64,000 nucleotides of DNA. Source: Planctomycetaceae bacterium. Its GTDB lineage: Bacteria; Planctomycetota; Planctomycetia; Pirellulales; Pirellulaceae. The notes beneath the pieces are model-generated. The model was given only the letters and a program-made list of their open reading frames with translations. It had not been told where the DNA came from and searched no databases. This document shows positions 34,879 to 45,200 of this stretch, one piece after another. Numbering within the stretch: position 1 is the first letter of the stretch; every line of letters begins with the position of its first letter. Position numbers and translations under genes: made by a program. The stretch spans positions 410,884 to 474,883 of the forward strand of contig PBNZ01000002.1 in NCBI GenBank assembly GCA_002723275.1, given 5' to 3'.

Positions 34879-36375
34879 TTAGTGCCGTCCGCGATAGACA
34901 ATCGGCTCAAGACTTTCGATGTCAGGATCGAGTGGGAAGAAAGGGCGTTGAAGATGGGTGAAGGGTAAGTGGCGCAGCGTTGCGGGTGTTGGTCCAGGAG
35001 TGTCGAGTACGAAGACCTTGGCGGATGGCCAAACCATCTGATAGTTCATCGGGTTTTTCACAACCACAAACTTGGCGTTAGTGGTGTCGATTCCCAGTGA
35101 GCCAAGTTGCTCACCACACCATTCATAGGTTGGGTGGGTCGCAATGCCGATTTCAAGGTGGCCGCTATGGATGACCGCAGCCGGGCCCATCGCGCCGGAT
35201 CGACCGTCCCAGATGCCACCTTGATATTGGAATTGGCCGTCCGTGAGATTCACGACTCGTCCTGTGACTTCGATGGGATCTCCCCAACGTGGATCGATAT
35301 GATGACCGAGTTTGAGTTGGACCTCCGCTCCCCTGCCCGCCCGGTGACAATGTTCTGCCGCGGAAGGATCGACAATCGTCGCAACACTCGGTTGCTTCAT
35401 GTCGGAATCAAGTAACGCTCGGATGGACGCAACGCTATCGCCGGCAGCGCCACCTCCGCAACAGTCGGCGGTTTCCACAAGTAACACCTGTCCATCGAGT
35501 CGTAGGCCTGCCTCGATTGCAGCTTGGGGGGTGAGTAGATCGGGTTCGAGTTCGAATCGCCGTTCCCAATATTCGATCGCCAACTGTTTGGCGAGATCGA
35601 CGGCTTGAGCGATGTCGTTGTGGGTAATGACGATTCCGCCGCTGCCCATCTCCGGAAGATCGAGGTAGGGATGGACGAGAATCGCGCCTGCCGAGTACAC
35701 ATCGCCAGCGCGCTCCCATGTTTTTGCTCGGTGCATGATCGTTGCGAAAGGTCCTGGTGGTTTTGTGCCACCGTTAATCGCGCTAACCATCACCGGGACT
35801 TTGGCCATCGCCATCGTTGGAACGAGTTTTTCGTTCATGATGTCAAGCAATGTTTGAGCACCGCGTTGTCCGGTTTCAAAGGCGTCGCGGTGTGGGTAGG
35901 TTTCCCATGCGAGCAGGGCATCAGCATGGGCCATCATTGCTTGAGTAATGTGAGCATGCAGATCCAGTGTCGCGACAACAGGTGTTTTGGGCCCCACGAG
36001 TTGTCGGACAGCAACCAACAGATCGCCTTCCAGGTCACCGGCATTTTCAGCAGCTGCCGCACCGTGCAGACCTAACAACACACCATCCACAGGAAGAGAA
36101 CTCTTCAGCCGCTCAATCAATTCCGACTTCAACGCTGTATAGCATTCAGCGGCCACCGGTCCGCTGGGGCATCCACTCGCAACAAGCAGAGGTACAGCGT
36201 CTCGTGTGGCCTTCCGCAAAACATTGAACATGCCACCAATGACTCCATCGGTGACGTTCGTCACCTCTTCGTCGAAGAGCAGCTCTGAACGTCGAAACGT
36301 ATCGAGATCTGCCGGAGTTCCACCAAAGTGGTTGCACTCGATAAAGATCGAGCCCACTGCAATTGGACGTGACAT
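34879..36375 (-). CDS. M81-family metallopeptidase (MlrC/microcystinase C type)
   Basis: 498 residues, the normal family length. The N-terminus IAVGSIFIECNHFGGTPADL carries the conserved E-x-N-x-F block of MlrC. GVLLGLHGAAAAENAGDLEG and VATLDLHAHITQAM, with LLAWETYPHRD, contain the metal-binding Asp/His residues. The C-terminal half has the second MlrC domain (DCCGGGAAGD, VDPSAAEHCHRAG, FVVVKNPMNYQ). MlrC cleaves linear microcystin fragments; in other bacteria M81 proteins are uncharacterised peptidases or amidohydrolases, so the substrate is unknown. No signal peptide is visible, so it is cytoplasmic. Its closest neighbour is divergent. Confidence 0.9.
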   Translation of the reverse strand: MSRPIAVGSIFIECNHFGGTPADLDTFRRSELLFDEEVTNVTDGVIGGMFNVLRKATRDAVPLLVASGCPSGPVAAECYTALKSELIERLKSSLPVDGVLLGLHGAAAAENAGDLEGDLLVAVRQLVGPKTPVVATLDLHAHITQAMMAHADALLAWETYPHRDAFETGQRGAQTLLDIMNEKLVPTMAMAKVPVMVSAINGGTKPPGPFATIMHRAKTWERAGDVYSAGAILVHPYLDLPEMGSGGIVITHNDIAQAVDLAKQLAIEYWERRFELEPDLLTPQAAIEAGLRLDGQVLLVETADCCGGGAAGDSVASIRALLDSDMKQPSVATIVDPSAAEHCHRAGRGAEVQLKLGHHIDPRWGDPIEVTGRVVNLTDGQFQYQGGIWDGRSGAMGPAAVIHSGHLEIGIATHPTYEWCGEQLGSLGIDTTNAKFVVVKNPMNYQMVWPSAKVFVLDTPGPTPATLRHLPFTHLQRPFFPLDPDIESLEPIVYRGRH

Positions 36376-36807
36376 ATTTGTTCTGCCAACTCACGAATAA
36401 CCGGACCGTGAAGCGGCCCATTTCAGATTCTGTGTGCATTTAGCTCCGCACGCTTAAATCATCATATCGTGCGGTCAGCCGCTGCACATAGCAATCGCTT
36501 CAAAGTCGTGGTTGAGGTTATTTTTGATCAGATGATCGTGAGCGGAGCCAAGTCAAATTTTTGAGATGACGATGCTTTTAGTGTATTGGTAAAGTAAATC
36601 TTGGGCGGTTCCTCAGCAGCCTACTTCTACACGAGAATCTCAATCGAATCTCGCACCCTCGGGCGATGCGCTCTGTTAAACTTGGGCAATCGCGAAGATA
36701 AGCAACATCCTGTCCGACGACCAGCTTCCAGTGGGTGGGTGTTGAATGATCGTGAGAAACTACGCAGGTAAGGTTCCCGGCCAATCGCTAGTCTGGATGA
36801 GGCAAAC
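36376..36807. other. Intergenic gap, 432 bp, divergent promoters presumed
   Basis: The leftward M81 gene and the rightward glycoside-hydrolase-like gene diverge from here. The gap contains only short unsupported open frames. No repeat or hairpin worth naming was seen. Confidence 0.35.
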
Positions 36808-39468
36808 ATGATCAGCTGTCATCTCGCCATTCTGATCTTGATTCTGTTTTCGTTCGCTTCAAACGCCGTCGCAGATACTTCTCGCGTTGCTGCCTATGTC
36901 CACATGAAGCATTGCTGGGCAGAAGGCGATGGTAAATCGGAACGAGAAACCGCCATTCTGGCGACTCTCGACCGAATGCAATCGTTGGGTCTCAATGTGA
37001 TTGTCCCCTACGTGGCGAACACGTCCGGTCAGTCTCTTTTCCCGAGCGAGGTGAATCATCACCATGTCTACGGTGATTGGGATCCGGTTGAGATCTTCGT
37101 GCGCGAAGCACGTCGGCGAGGAATCGCCGTGCATTTATGTATACCGGTGATCGTATGTGGCCATCACCAGCCGGCTGGCATTTTGACCGAGCATCCTGAG
37201 TGGGCACTCCGCAAAGAGAAGGGCGAACCACTCGGCGCCATCTCGCCTGGGAGCAAAGCAGCGCGACAATGGATCCTGCGGTATCTCGAAGAGATCGTAG
37301 AACGATATCAACCCGATGGTCTCTTACTGGATTACATGCGTTTTCCCAGCCAAGCCTCAAAATTCGAGCCGCAGTCGGCGGAGCGATTCGCCGTCTGGCA
37401 AGAGAAAAACCAGCATCTTGATGCCCAACAGCAACTACAGAAGTTTCGTGAGCAATTGTTGACGGAGCTAATGGGAAAGATCAGCACGCGACTTCGTACG
37501 CTTCGTCCCGATCTGCATCTGGCGATCTATTCTTGGGGTCATCATGTCACGGCGAACCATCGTGTCGCCCAGCCTTGGCCTCTCTGGGCCAAGAAGGGCT
37601 ATATCGATGAGGTTAACGTGTGTGGGTATTGGTATCCCGAATCGTTTCCGGCTGCCTGGGGCAGCACGCATCTCGAGGCATTTAAGACGATGCTGAGTGA
37701 GAGTCGCCAACATCTTCAAGATGCAAACCGTGATGTTGACCTCACTTTCGCATTGGGTGTGAAAACCAGTCATGGCCAGCTTAACTCGGTCAACGAAATC
37801 AAAGAATATCTCAACATAGCGCAAGACTTTGCCGTCGACGGCACCACCTTCTTCACGTGGGCTTATTTAGAGCCATTCCTGGATCAACTGGAAGAGTCCG
37901 GTGTGCTTGAGTCCTATGTCACGAGGCGTTTGGGCAGCGACGCGGAGCAAGAGACTTGCGATGAGGCTGAACCGTCGCAAAACTCAGCGGCGAAAACGAT
38001 TCGAGTCACCGTCGATCGTGGTAAAGACCACGGTCAAAGTTTTGGATCGCTCTTTGAAGTCAAAACGAAAGACGGTTCGATGGTACTCGGCGCTGGTTTT
38101 CAGAATCTCTACAACACTCGCTACCGAGCAGATCGTCACGCAATCCAGTTTTTTTTCCGGCCAACGGATGGCCAAAGAAGCTTTGTCACGGAGACGCTCC
38201 CGCGACCCAGTGATCTCTGCGGCAGCTATCTGTACGGTCGTGACGGTGTTATCTATTCGGCGTATGGTGAAGTCAGTTCGTGGAATGAGAAAGCAGATAG
38301 TTGGCAGAGCACGGCGAGTGTTGGCGGCACTGACGAAACGATGCGGGTCGGTGATGGTATGTTGCGGCTGGGAGACAGCCGTGTCATCTACAACGATACC
38401 GAAATCCTCGGCCATCCCGACGAAGGACGATACGAACTATTCTTCTATGCGAACGGTTATTTGTTTTGGTACCACGTCCAGCGTGGTGACGGCGGATATC
38501 GACCGTATTCATCCGATGACGACGGTTTCAGCAAGCTGGTTGCCTGTCCCTGGACGCCGGGAGCTGGGCCTGTCGATCTTGCGAAGGCGATTGTCTTGAC
38601 GTTGCCAGTCGTCGGCGAAACGACCTTTGCCTGGGGGCAGCTCGGAGATCAGGTGGTCACCGGCTCTAACATTGGTGGATTCTATCGGTTCGAAAATGGC
38701 AGCTGGCGCATGCTCCTGGAGCCTCGTATCTCTGAGAGCTACCAACTTTACTCCACGTTGCAAGTTCATGACCGACTCCTAATGGGGCACTATCCGAGTG
38801 GTCGACTTCTTGAGTATGACGGCGAATCGATCAAGGAATTGCCTAACAGTCCGCCAGTGATGGAAGGCGTCTCCACCAGCGCACGCGAAGCGCAGACTAC
38901 CGTCGTCTATGGCGGAGATGTTTTGGTAGGTGTGTGGCCATGGGGTGAACTCTGGCGGTTCAATCCGGACCAGGGAAACTGGAGTTTGATGGGCCGCATG
39001 TTCGAACATCCAACGCCTTCAGACAAAACGGTCCATCCTTACGAAGCCGAATCCCGACAGCACTCGGTCAAAAACCTATGGGGACAGCGCGTTACGAGCC
39101 TGGTACCTAACGGCCCTGACTTGTTTGTGGCAACGTCGGCCAAATCTCCAATGATTTGGGATCCGAATCGGTTCCCGTTCCTGTCCCCCGACAAATGGAA
39201 ATCTTACGGCTCGGTCTATCGAATCACGATGCCTGGTCATTTTAGCGCACCCACGACTTGGACTGCGGGTTCTACTACTTTTGAATTTGAGATTCGTGGT
39301 TCCTGCGTCATTGTAAGGCAAGATGGAAAGGTGCTCGTCGCGGGCGAGGTTGCTGGCCCGTTAGGCGTGCGATTAAAGAACAGTCTCGAATTGAAAAAGA
39401 TCAGTTGGGGCGATGGAATTTACGGCGATTTCCGCGGTCGCTCACTCGAGGGAAAACTCGAGGAATAG
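36808..39468 (+). CDS. Glycoside hydrolase-like (GHL10) protein fused to a beta-propeller
   Basis: 886 residues with a signal peptide (1 to about 22). Residues 25 to about 370 follow the GHL10/DUF4015-like TIM barrel: VAAYVHMKHCWAEGDGKSE, VIVPYVANTSG, IFVREARRRGIAVHLCIPV, ISPGSKAARQWILRYLEEIV and YQPDGLLLDYMRFPS, whose Asp is the usual catalytic candidate. From about residue 390 the sequence is beta-rich, with repeated G-x-x-x-x-x-F/Y-x-x-x-W strands such as GGFYRFENGSWRMLLE, GRLLEYDGESIKEL and GELWRFNPDQGNWSLMG, suggesting a seven-bladed propeller. The fused form is not one I know as standard. It probably acts on a polysaccharide in the periplasm. Confidence 0.72.
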   Translation: MISCHLAILILILFSFASNAVADTSRVAAYVHMKHCWAEGDGKSERETAILATLDRMQSLGLNVIVPYVANTSGQSLFPSEVNHHHVYGDWDPVEIFVREARRRGIAVHLCIPVIVCGHHQPAGILTEHPEWALRKEKGEPLGAISPGSKAARQWILRYLEEIVERYQPDGLLLDYMRFPSQASKFEPQSAERFAVWQEKNQHLDAQQQLQKFREQLLTELMGKISTRLRTLRPDLHLAIYSWGHHVTANHRVAQPWPLWAKKGYIDEVNVCGYWYPESFPAAWGSTHLEAFKTMLSESRQHLQDANRDVDLTFALGVKTSHGQLNSVNEIKEYLNIAQDFAVDGTTFFTWAYLEPFLDQLEESGVLESYVTRRLGSDAEQETCDEAEPSQNSAAKTIRVTVDRGKDHGQSFGSLFEVKTKDGSMVLGAGFQNLYNTRYRADRHAIQFFFRPTDGQRSFVTETLPRPSDLCGSYLYGRDGVIYSAYGEVSSWNEKADSWQSTASVGGTDETMRVGDGMLRLGDSRVIYNDTEILGHPDEGRYELFFYANGYLFWYHVQRGDGGYRPYSSDDDGFSKLVACPWTPGAGPVDLAKAIVLTLPVVGETTFAWGQLGDQVVTGSNIGGFYRFENGSWRMLLEPRISESYQLYSTLQVHDRLLMGHYPSGRLLEYDGESIKELPNSPPVMEGVSTSAREAQTTVVYGGDVLVGVWPWGELWRFNPDQGNWSLMGRMFEHPTPSDKTVHPYEAESRQHSVKNLWGQRVTSLVPNGPDLFVATSAKSPMIWDPNRFPFLSPDKWKSYGSVYRITMPGHFSAPTTWTAGSTTFEFEIRGSCVIVRQDGKVLVAGEVAGPLGVRLKNSLELKKISWGDGIYGDFRGRSLEGKLEE

Positions 39469-39519
39469 AATTCCTCCGAGCAGCAAGTTTCGTGAGATCG
39501 ATTTGAAGGGAGCTTGTCG

Positions 39520-41685
39520 ATGCAAAGTAAGCTGAGAAAACATTGGTGGATCTCTTTAGGCTTTGCAGTCTCGGTTTTCATCCACGCAAGTGTGGTCACC
39601 GCTGAGCCCACGAAATACTTTTCAATCAAGATGGATGAGAAGCTGATTGGGTATGGCATGGTTCATCAAGATTCGTTCGATCAAGACGGTCGAACCGTGT
39701 TGCGCTTCAAGTCGCAGACATCGATCAAGTACGCCCTGCTTGGTCAAGAACGGCACACGATGCTGGAATCCGAAACGTTAATCGATCCTCAAACCGGTCA
39801 ACCGCTCCGCTACAAAATGACCGACACGTCAAACGAGGGCGTCCAGCACGTTGAGTCTGAATTCGCTGATAGTATGGCTCGTACTTGGGGGTATCGCGAT
39901 GGCGAAACGCGTGGAGATGCGATCGAGACAAAATTGCCTGACGGGGTGGTGATACTCGGCAACAATAATTTTGGACATTGGCAACTGTTGATCAACGCCG
40001 CGATGGCTCACATCGGAGACGACACGTTCAAGCTTGCGGTCTTTCTGCCAGCGGCTACACAAGTTGACAGCTTTGAGTTCGATCGGGAGCAGCCACGGGA
40101 TGTGAGTGTTGGCGGCCAGTTGCGAAAGTGTCAGGTATGGAATCTGACGAATGTCAACATGAACGCCTTTGCCGACGCTGAGTCAGGGGAGCTCGTTCGA
40201 CTCGATGTACCGGCACAAAAAACGACGATCGAACTGGCTAATGCAAACGTCGTTAAGCTCGCACAGAGGGCACAGGCCGAAGAAGTACTCGCCCAACACT
40301 TTATCAACTCGAACGTCCTGTTCGACGACTTTCTCAAGGTTAATCAGTTGAAGGCCGATGTCGATGTGAAGGTCATTGGCAGCGGGATTGAAAACGAACC
40401 GTCAGTCCTGAACACGTCAATGCAAAGTTTCGAAGGCGAGAAAAACGGAGATCACATCATTGGTGAGATCAGAGTTCATACCGTGACATTTGACGGCAAT
40501 TCCGACTCGCTTGCATTTGCCAAGGTGTCACTGAATCGCGACCGCGATGTGTGGTTAAGCCCATCCGTTTACATTGAATCCGATCATCCGGCGATCGTTG
40601 CCAAGGCGCAGGAACTGACCAAGGGTTCAAAGACACGATGGGACGCTGTGCTAAAAATTGGCCAGTGGGTCCACCGGGAGATTACCTATGTGATTGCTGA
40701 TACGCCGTCGGCAAAACTGGCACTGGAAACAAGAAAAGGCGATTGTGGTTCGCATGCTACGTTGATGGTCGCGATGTTACGGGCAGTCGACATACCATCG
40801 CGGCTGGTCGGCGGTCTTGTCTATACCCCAGTTTTCGGTGGCAGCTTTGGTCAGCATGCCTGGGTCGAAGTTCACATGGGGGAATCCGGCTGGATTGCAA
40901 TGGATCCTACGACGGGCGAGTTCGATCAGTTGAGTGCCACTCATTTGAAGTTCTTTGAGGGTCTTGGTGGCGTGATTCCTGAGTCGGTGAAAGTCACGGA
41001 ATTTGAGCCACCCAATCGTGTTGCTACAACCAACGTCTTGGCCGAAGCAAAACCTTTGCCATGGAAAATTGGCCAGGAATATAAATTCAAGTATAGCCGG
41101 GGTGGCAAAGAGTTTGGCACCGAGATTTTCACCATCAATCAGGTTGAAAAGGATGAAGCGGACGCCTACGAATTGAAGGCAGAGGTGCAATTGAAGATTA
41201 ATCTGATCGCTTCACTAAAGACCAATACAACGATCGTCGTTGCTCCGACTGCGCAGCCCATCTCGTTCACGCAAGATCTATTGGCGTTATTGCAGAAGGT
41301 CAAAATTGCCTGTTCGTTTGAAGACGGTGTCGTCAAAGAAGAGATTAGTGGTACGACGAACTTGTCGCGAGAAATCAAACTTCCAACCGGTGCCTACTGC
41401 TTTGACAATAATTTTATGGGATCCTGGGCTTTGATTTGTTCTCAACTCGACTTGGTCGCAGATGAACCCGTCCAGATTCAGACGTTTCATCCATCCACGC
41501 TGCAGGTCATTGCTCTAACGTTTACCGCCAAGTCTCCAGCTGCGATTGAGATTGGTGGCAAGCAGGTTGACTGCTTCGAATGCGAGGTGTCGCCCATCAA
41601 GAATACGTTTTGGGTCTCGCGCGATGGCCGCTTCCTGCGGGCCAAGCAGGGAGATGTGGTGATCGAGTTGGTTGAAGAGGACTAA
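39520..41685 (+). CDS. Exported transglutaminase-like protein flanked by a duplicated domain
   Basis: 721 residues; ATG at 39520 with AAGGGAG about seven bases upstream (the TTG at 39514 is less likely). A signal peptide covers residues 1 to about 30. The central domain, about 345-480, is an intact transglutaminase core: KGDCGSHATLMVAMLRAVDI (Cys409), HAWVEVHMGESGWIAMDPTT (His446, Asp462). Flanking it, residues 30-250 and 505-720 look like two copies of one beta domain: both have an NNxxGxW motif (about 148 and 628) followed by an xxxFHPxxxQVxxxxF-like strand and a VGGxxxxCxxxxV segment. It is likely a periplasmic peptidase or crosslinking enzyme acting on cell-surface protein. Confidence 0.82.
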   Translation: MQSKLRKHWWISLGFAVSVFIHASVVTAEPTKYFSIKMDEKLIGYGMVHQDSFDQDGRTVLRFKSQTSIKYALLGQERHTMLESETLIDPQTGQPLRYKMTDTSNEGVQHVESEFADSMARTWGYRDGETRGDAIETKLPDGVVILGNNNFGHWQLLINAAMAHIGDDTFKLAVFLPAATQVDSFEFDREQPRDVSVGGQLRKCQVWNLTNVNMNAFADAESGELVRLDVPAQKTTIELANANVVKLAQRAQAEEVLAQHFINSNVLFDDFLKVNQLKADVDVKVIGSGIENEPSVLNTSMQSFEGEKNGDHIIGEIRVHTVTFDGNSDSLAFAKVSLNRDRDVWLSPSVYIESDHPAIVAKAQELTKGSKTRWDAVLKIGQWVHREITYVIADTPSAKLALETRKGDCGSHATLMVAMLRAVDIPSRLVGGLVYTPVFGGSFGQHAWVEVHMGESGWIAMDPTTGEFDQLSATHLKFFEGLGGVIPESVKVTEFEPPNRVATTNVLAEAKPLPWKIGQEYKFKYSRGGKEFGTEIFTINQVEKDEADAYELKAEVQLKINLIASLKTNTTIVVAPTAQPISFTQDLLALLQKVKIACSFEDGVVKEEISGTTNLSREIKLPTGAYCFDNNFMGSWALICSQLDLVADEPVQIQTFHPSTLQVIALTFTAKSPAAIEIGGKQVDCFECEVSPIKNTFWVSRDGRFLRAKQGDVVIELVEED

Positions 41686-42269
41686 CTCAGCCGGTTAAAA
41701 TCGCAACTGCTCATTCATGATCCTTATTTCGCGCATGGTAAGTTGGACGATAATTCACGCCCTGTATCCAACGCTGTCATTTTTCACGAGGATCCATCGA
41801 TTGAATCGATTTGCAAGAAGGTGCTTGCGTCAGGATTCGATGCGATCGAAGTGTCACGACCTCCATTCTTTTATCGTGTACCCACGGAGTGTACTCGCAA
41901 AACCTTTGTCGAATGAGCCGGACAACAGGGACCCTCAAACCAGGAGAATAAGGTCGGATTTGTCTTGAAAGGTTTCGAGAATCAAACATAAACGTTGAAA
42001 ACAGCTGTGGATTCAGGTCGCGTAGGTTGGACGGAGCCAACGTCCGATTGAGGAAATCCGGTCGTCAGATAGCTCGAGTCGAAAACGGCGGTGGATAGCT
42101 GTACTGAAATCAATACTACGACGGTTTTTCGTGGTAAAATGCTGCCTGATGATGTTGGATTGCCAGGCGACGATACTTTTTCTTATCGCGACGACGCAGA
42201 TTCCTCATTCTGATGTTTTCCGCTCGCATTTGATCGACAAACTTTTTGACAGGGATCGGTATTCGCGTG
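41686..42269. other. Gap of 584 bp without a recognised gene
   Basis: The left boundary is the transglutaminase stop and the right is the giant protein start. A minus-strand frame (42116-42439) would overlap the giant gene and is not accepted. No terminator hairpin stands out. The promoter of the giant gene should lie here. Confidence 0.35.
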
Positions 42270-45200
42270 ATGTACTCCGCCTTTTCTCGCAGAAGAAATA
42301 ATGACGCAGCTCGCGTCGCTCGATCCAAGGATTCACACCCATCACGTCGCCGACGCAAAAGGTTGCCGTGTTCGGAGTTGCTTGAACCTCGTAAAGTTCT
42401 TGCCGCCGGTCCACTCATCTCTGAGTTCGTCGCCATCAATGACTCGACGCTTGCCGATGGCGATGGCGTTTACTCGGACTGGATCGAAATCCACAATCCC
42501 ACATCAACATCTTTAAGCCTTGGTGGTTGGCATCTAACGGATGACCGCGATGATTTGGAACGCTGGCCGTTACCGAATATCAACTTGGATGGTGGTGAAT
42601 ACGTTGTGATATTTGCCTCGGGCCAGGACATTGATGATTACATCGATAGCAAGGGAAATTACCACACCAACTTCCGACTTGACGGTGGAGGCGGCGACCT
42701 GCTTTTGGTCGAACCAGATGGCGTTACCTATGACTCGACCTTCTTAGACTACCCTGAGCAGAGCTCCGACATCAGTTATGGCATTAGTATTGAGGGCGTA
42801 TCCGAGACACTGATCGAGTCGGCGGGACCCTTGTCGTATCGAGTACCCACTGCGAACGATCATCCCACCACATGGACCGGCGTTGATTTTAATGATCAGC
42901 AGTTCATCAAAGAGCAAACGGTTGCTGGCGCCGGGCTGCTGATTACGGAAATCAATACTGGTGAAGATAGCCGATCGATCGAGATTCAAAACGTTTCCTC
43001 CGCAGCGATTCGTACCCAAGGCTGGACCGTAGCGGTTAATGATGCAGCGGCGGGTCCAAGTTCGGCAGCAATCACCGTTTGGAACTTAGCCGATTTCGTT
43101 GGGGCAGGTGAGATTCTGTATCGCACGGATGAAGCGGGTGATGAGTACTGGGGTGCTCCCATTCCCTGGCAATTAGAAGGGCCCGGTTGGGCAATCATCC
43201 TGGACGATTCCGGTGAGGTCCAGGACGCGGTGATCTGGGGATATTCGGCAGCTCAGATTGCGACTATGCGTGTCGATGTTGGACCCTTTACGAACCTGGT
43301 GTTGGCAGATCATTGGCAAGGTGATGGTGCGGCGGTAGGAAAGAAAGATGGTTTCGCGACAGAGCCGATTGAGGTTGGTCCCGGAGCAAATATGGAGGAA
43401 GCATCGGGTGTGGACTCCGCGGGTACTCGCCTCAACGTCGAACCTGAGTCAGTTCAGAAATTGCAGGCTGGAACCTACGACGTTCAGAACATCGCATTTG
43501 CGTCCAATTCCAATGGAAGAGGCCAGTTGCGCGCTTTTCTCGCTGTTCTTACCGGTGGCACGAACTACGAGACGATCTGGGTCAGCCCCGCAACGACCCC
43601 AAGGTCAGGTGACACGATTCATGATGTGGCTTATTTGCCCGGAGCGCAGCAATTTACCTTGGACCGCGCGACCGACGTGTACGCGGGTGCCTGGCACGAT
43701 GGCGATGCGAAAGTGCGTTTTAGTCGAACAGCGACTGTGACCAATCATGACAACAGTCCGACCACACCAACCGCGGCTGGTCAGACGATTTCAGGATTCA
43801 GCCACGGTTCGTTGAGCGACCGAACTTACGCCTATCACGTTACCGTGGGCACCGGAGGGAGTTCGTCCACATCGCTGTCCCGAGTGGGATCCACGGACCA
43901 CGATACGAACCAGAATTTTGTCCGCGGAGACACGTCATCCATAGGATCACAGAATTCTGATTCCGCTGCATTGTTTGGCGGACTTGTTCCAACGATTGCC
44001 GGCGTGGGATTTGGAAGTGGAAATCTGTTGCTGGAAGATCTAATTCAGACCGATGTTGGCGCGTCAATGCTTGGCAATAACGCTTCACTCTGGACGCGGT
44101 TCGAATTTAATACAACCGATTTGAGGAACTTTGATGAATTGATACTCCGAGTCCGCTACGACGACGGTTTTCAAGCGTATCTCGATGGTGTGCCTTTGGT
44201 GTCTCGCAATGCACCGCCCAACTTGTCGTTCGATTCCACAGCGACGGCAGAGCGCGGACTTCTGGACGCTCTGCTGTTCGAGGAGATTGATGTTACCGAT
44301 GCGTTGAGTCAACTGGTTGCTGGCGATCATGTGCTGGCCGTGCATTTGTTGAACGCGTCGGTGAACGATACTGATCTGCTACTTCAGCCGGAATTGCTGG
44401 CCGCTGGCGAACGCACCGCCCAATTCTTTGAGGATGCGACTCCGGGTCGGGCGAGTGTGGGTGACGGATTTAATACGGTTGCCGATACCAAGTTCAGTGT
44501 TGGTCGTGGGTTCTATGAGACGGCCTTCGACGTTGAGATCTCGACTGCGACAAACGGCGCGACGATCATCTATACGCTTGACGGAACGGCTCCCGAAGTC
44601 GCCGCAAATGGGAATATTCGCAACGGTTCCGAATATGTGGCGCCGATCAATATTGGCAGTACGACAACACTTCGTGCTTTAGCATTCAAGCAAGGATTGA
44701 GATCGAGTAACGTTGACACTCAGACGTATCTCTTTCTCAGCGACATCGTGCAACAGACACGCCAGTCAACGATCAGTGCAGGATTCCCATCCAATTGGGG
44801 AGGTCGTGGATCCGACTATGGTTTGGATCCGGATGTGGTGGGCCCTAATGATGATTACAACGGTGTTTATGCCGCTTCGATTGCAGAAGATCTGAAGTCG
44901 ATCCCGACTTTATCGTTGGTGTTGGACATCGATGATATGTTTGGCTCCCGCGGCATTTACGCGAACTCTGGTAGTCGTGGGCTGGCTTGGGAACGTGAGG
45001 TTTCGGCCGAGTTGATTTACCCTGATGGCTCAGAGGGTTTTCAAGTTGACGCCGGCATTCGAGTTCACGGGGGTGCCTCGCGAGGTATGGCTCGCAAGAA
45101 TAATCTGCGTTTGCTGTTCAAGGAACAGTATGGCACCACCAAGCTTGATTATCCCTGGTTCGGTGAAGGCGTGGATCGTTTTGATACCGTCGTCCTGCGA

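Noticed and set aside
42116..42439. 107-codon minus-strand frame at the start of the giant gene
   Set aside because: It overlaps the LEPR-XLL signal region antisense; the Arg/Lys run mirrors codons of that basic region. No homologue recognised.
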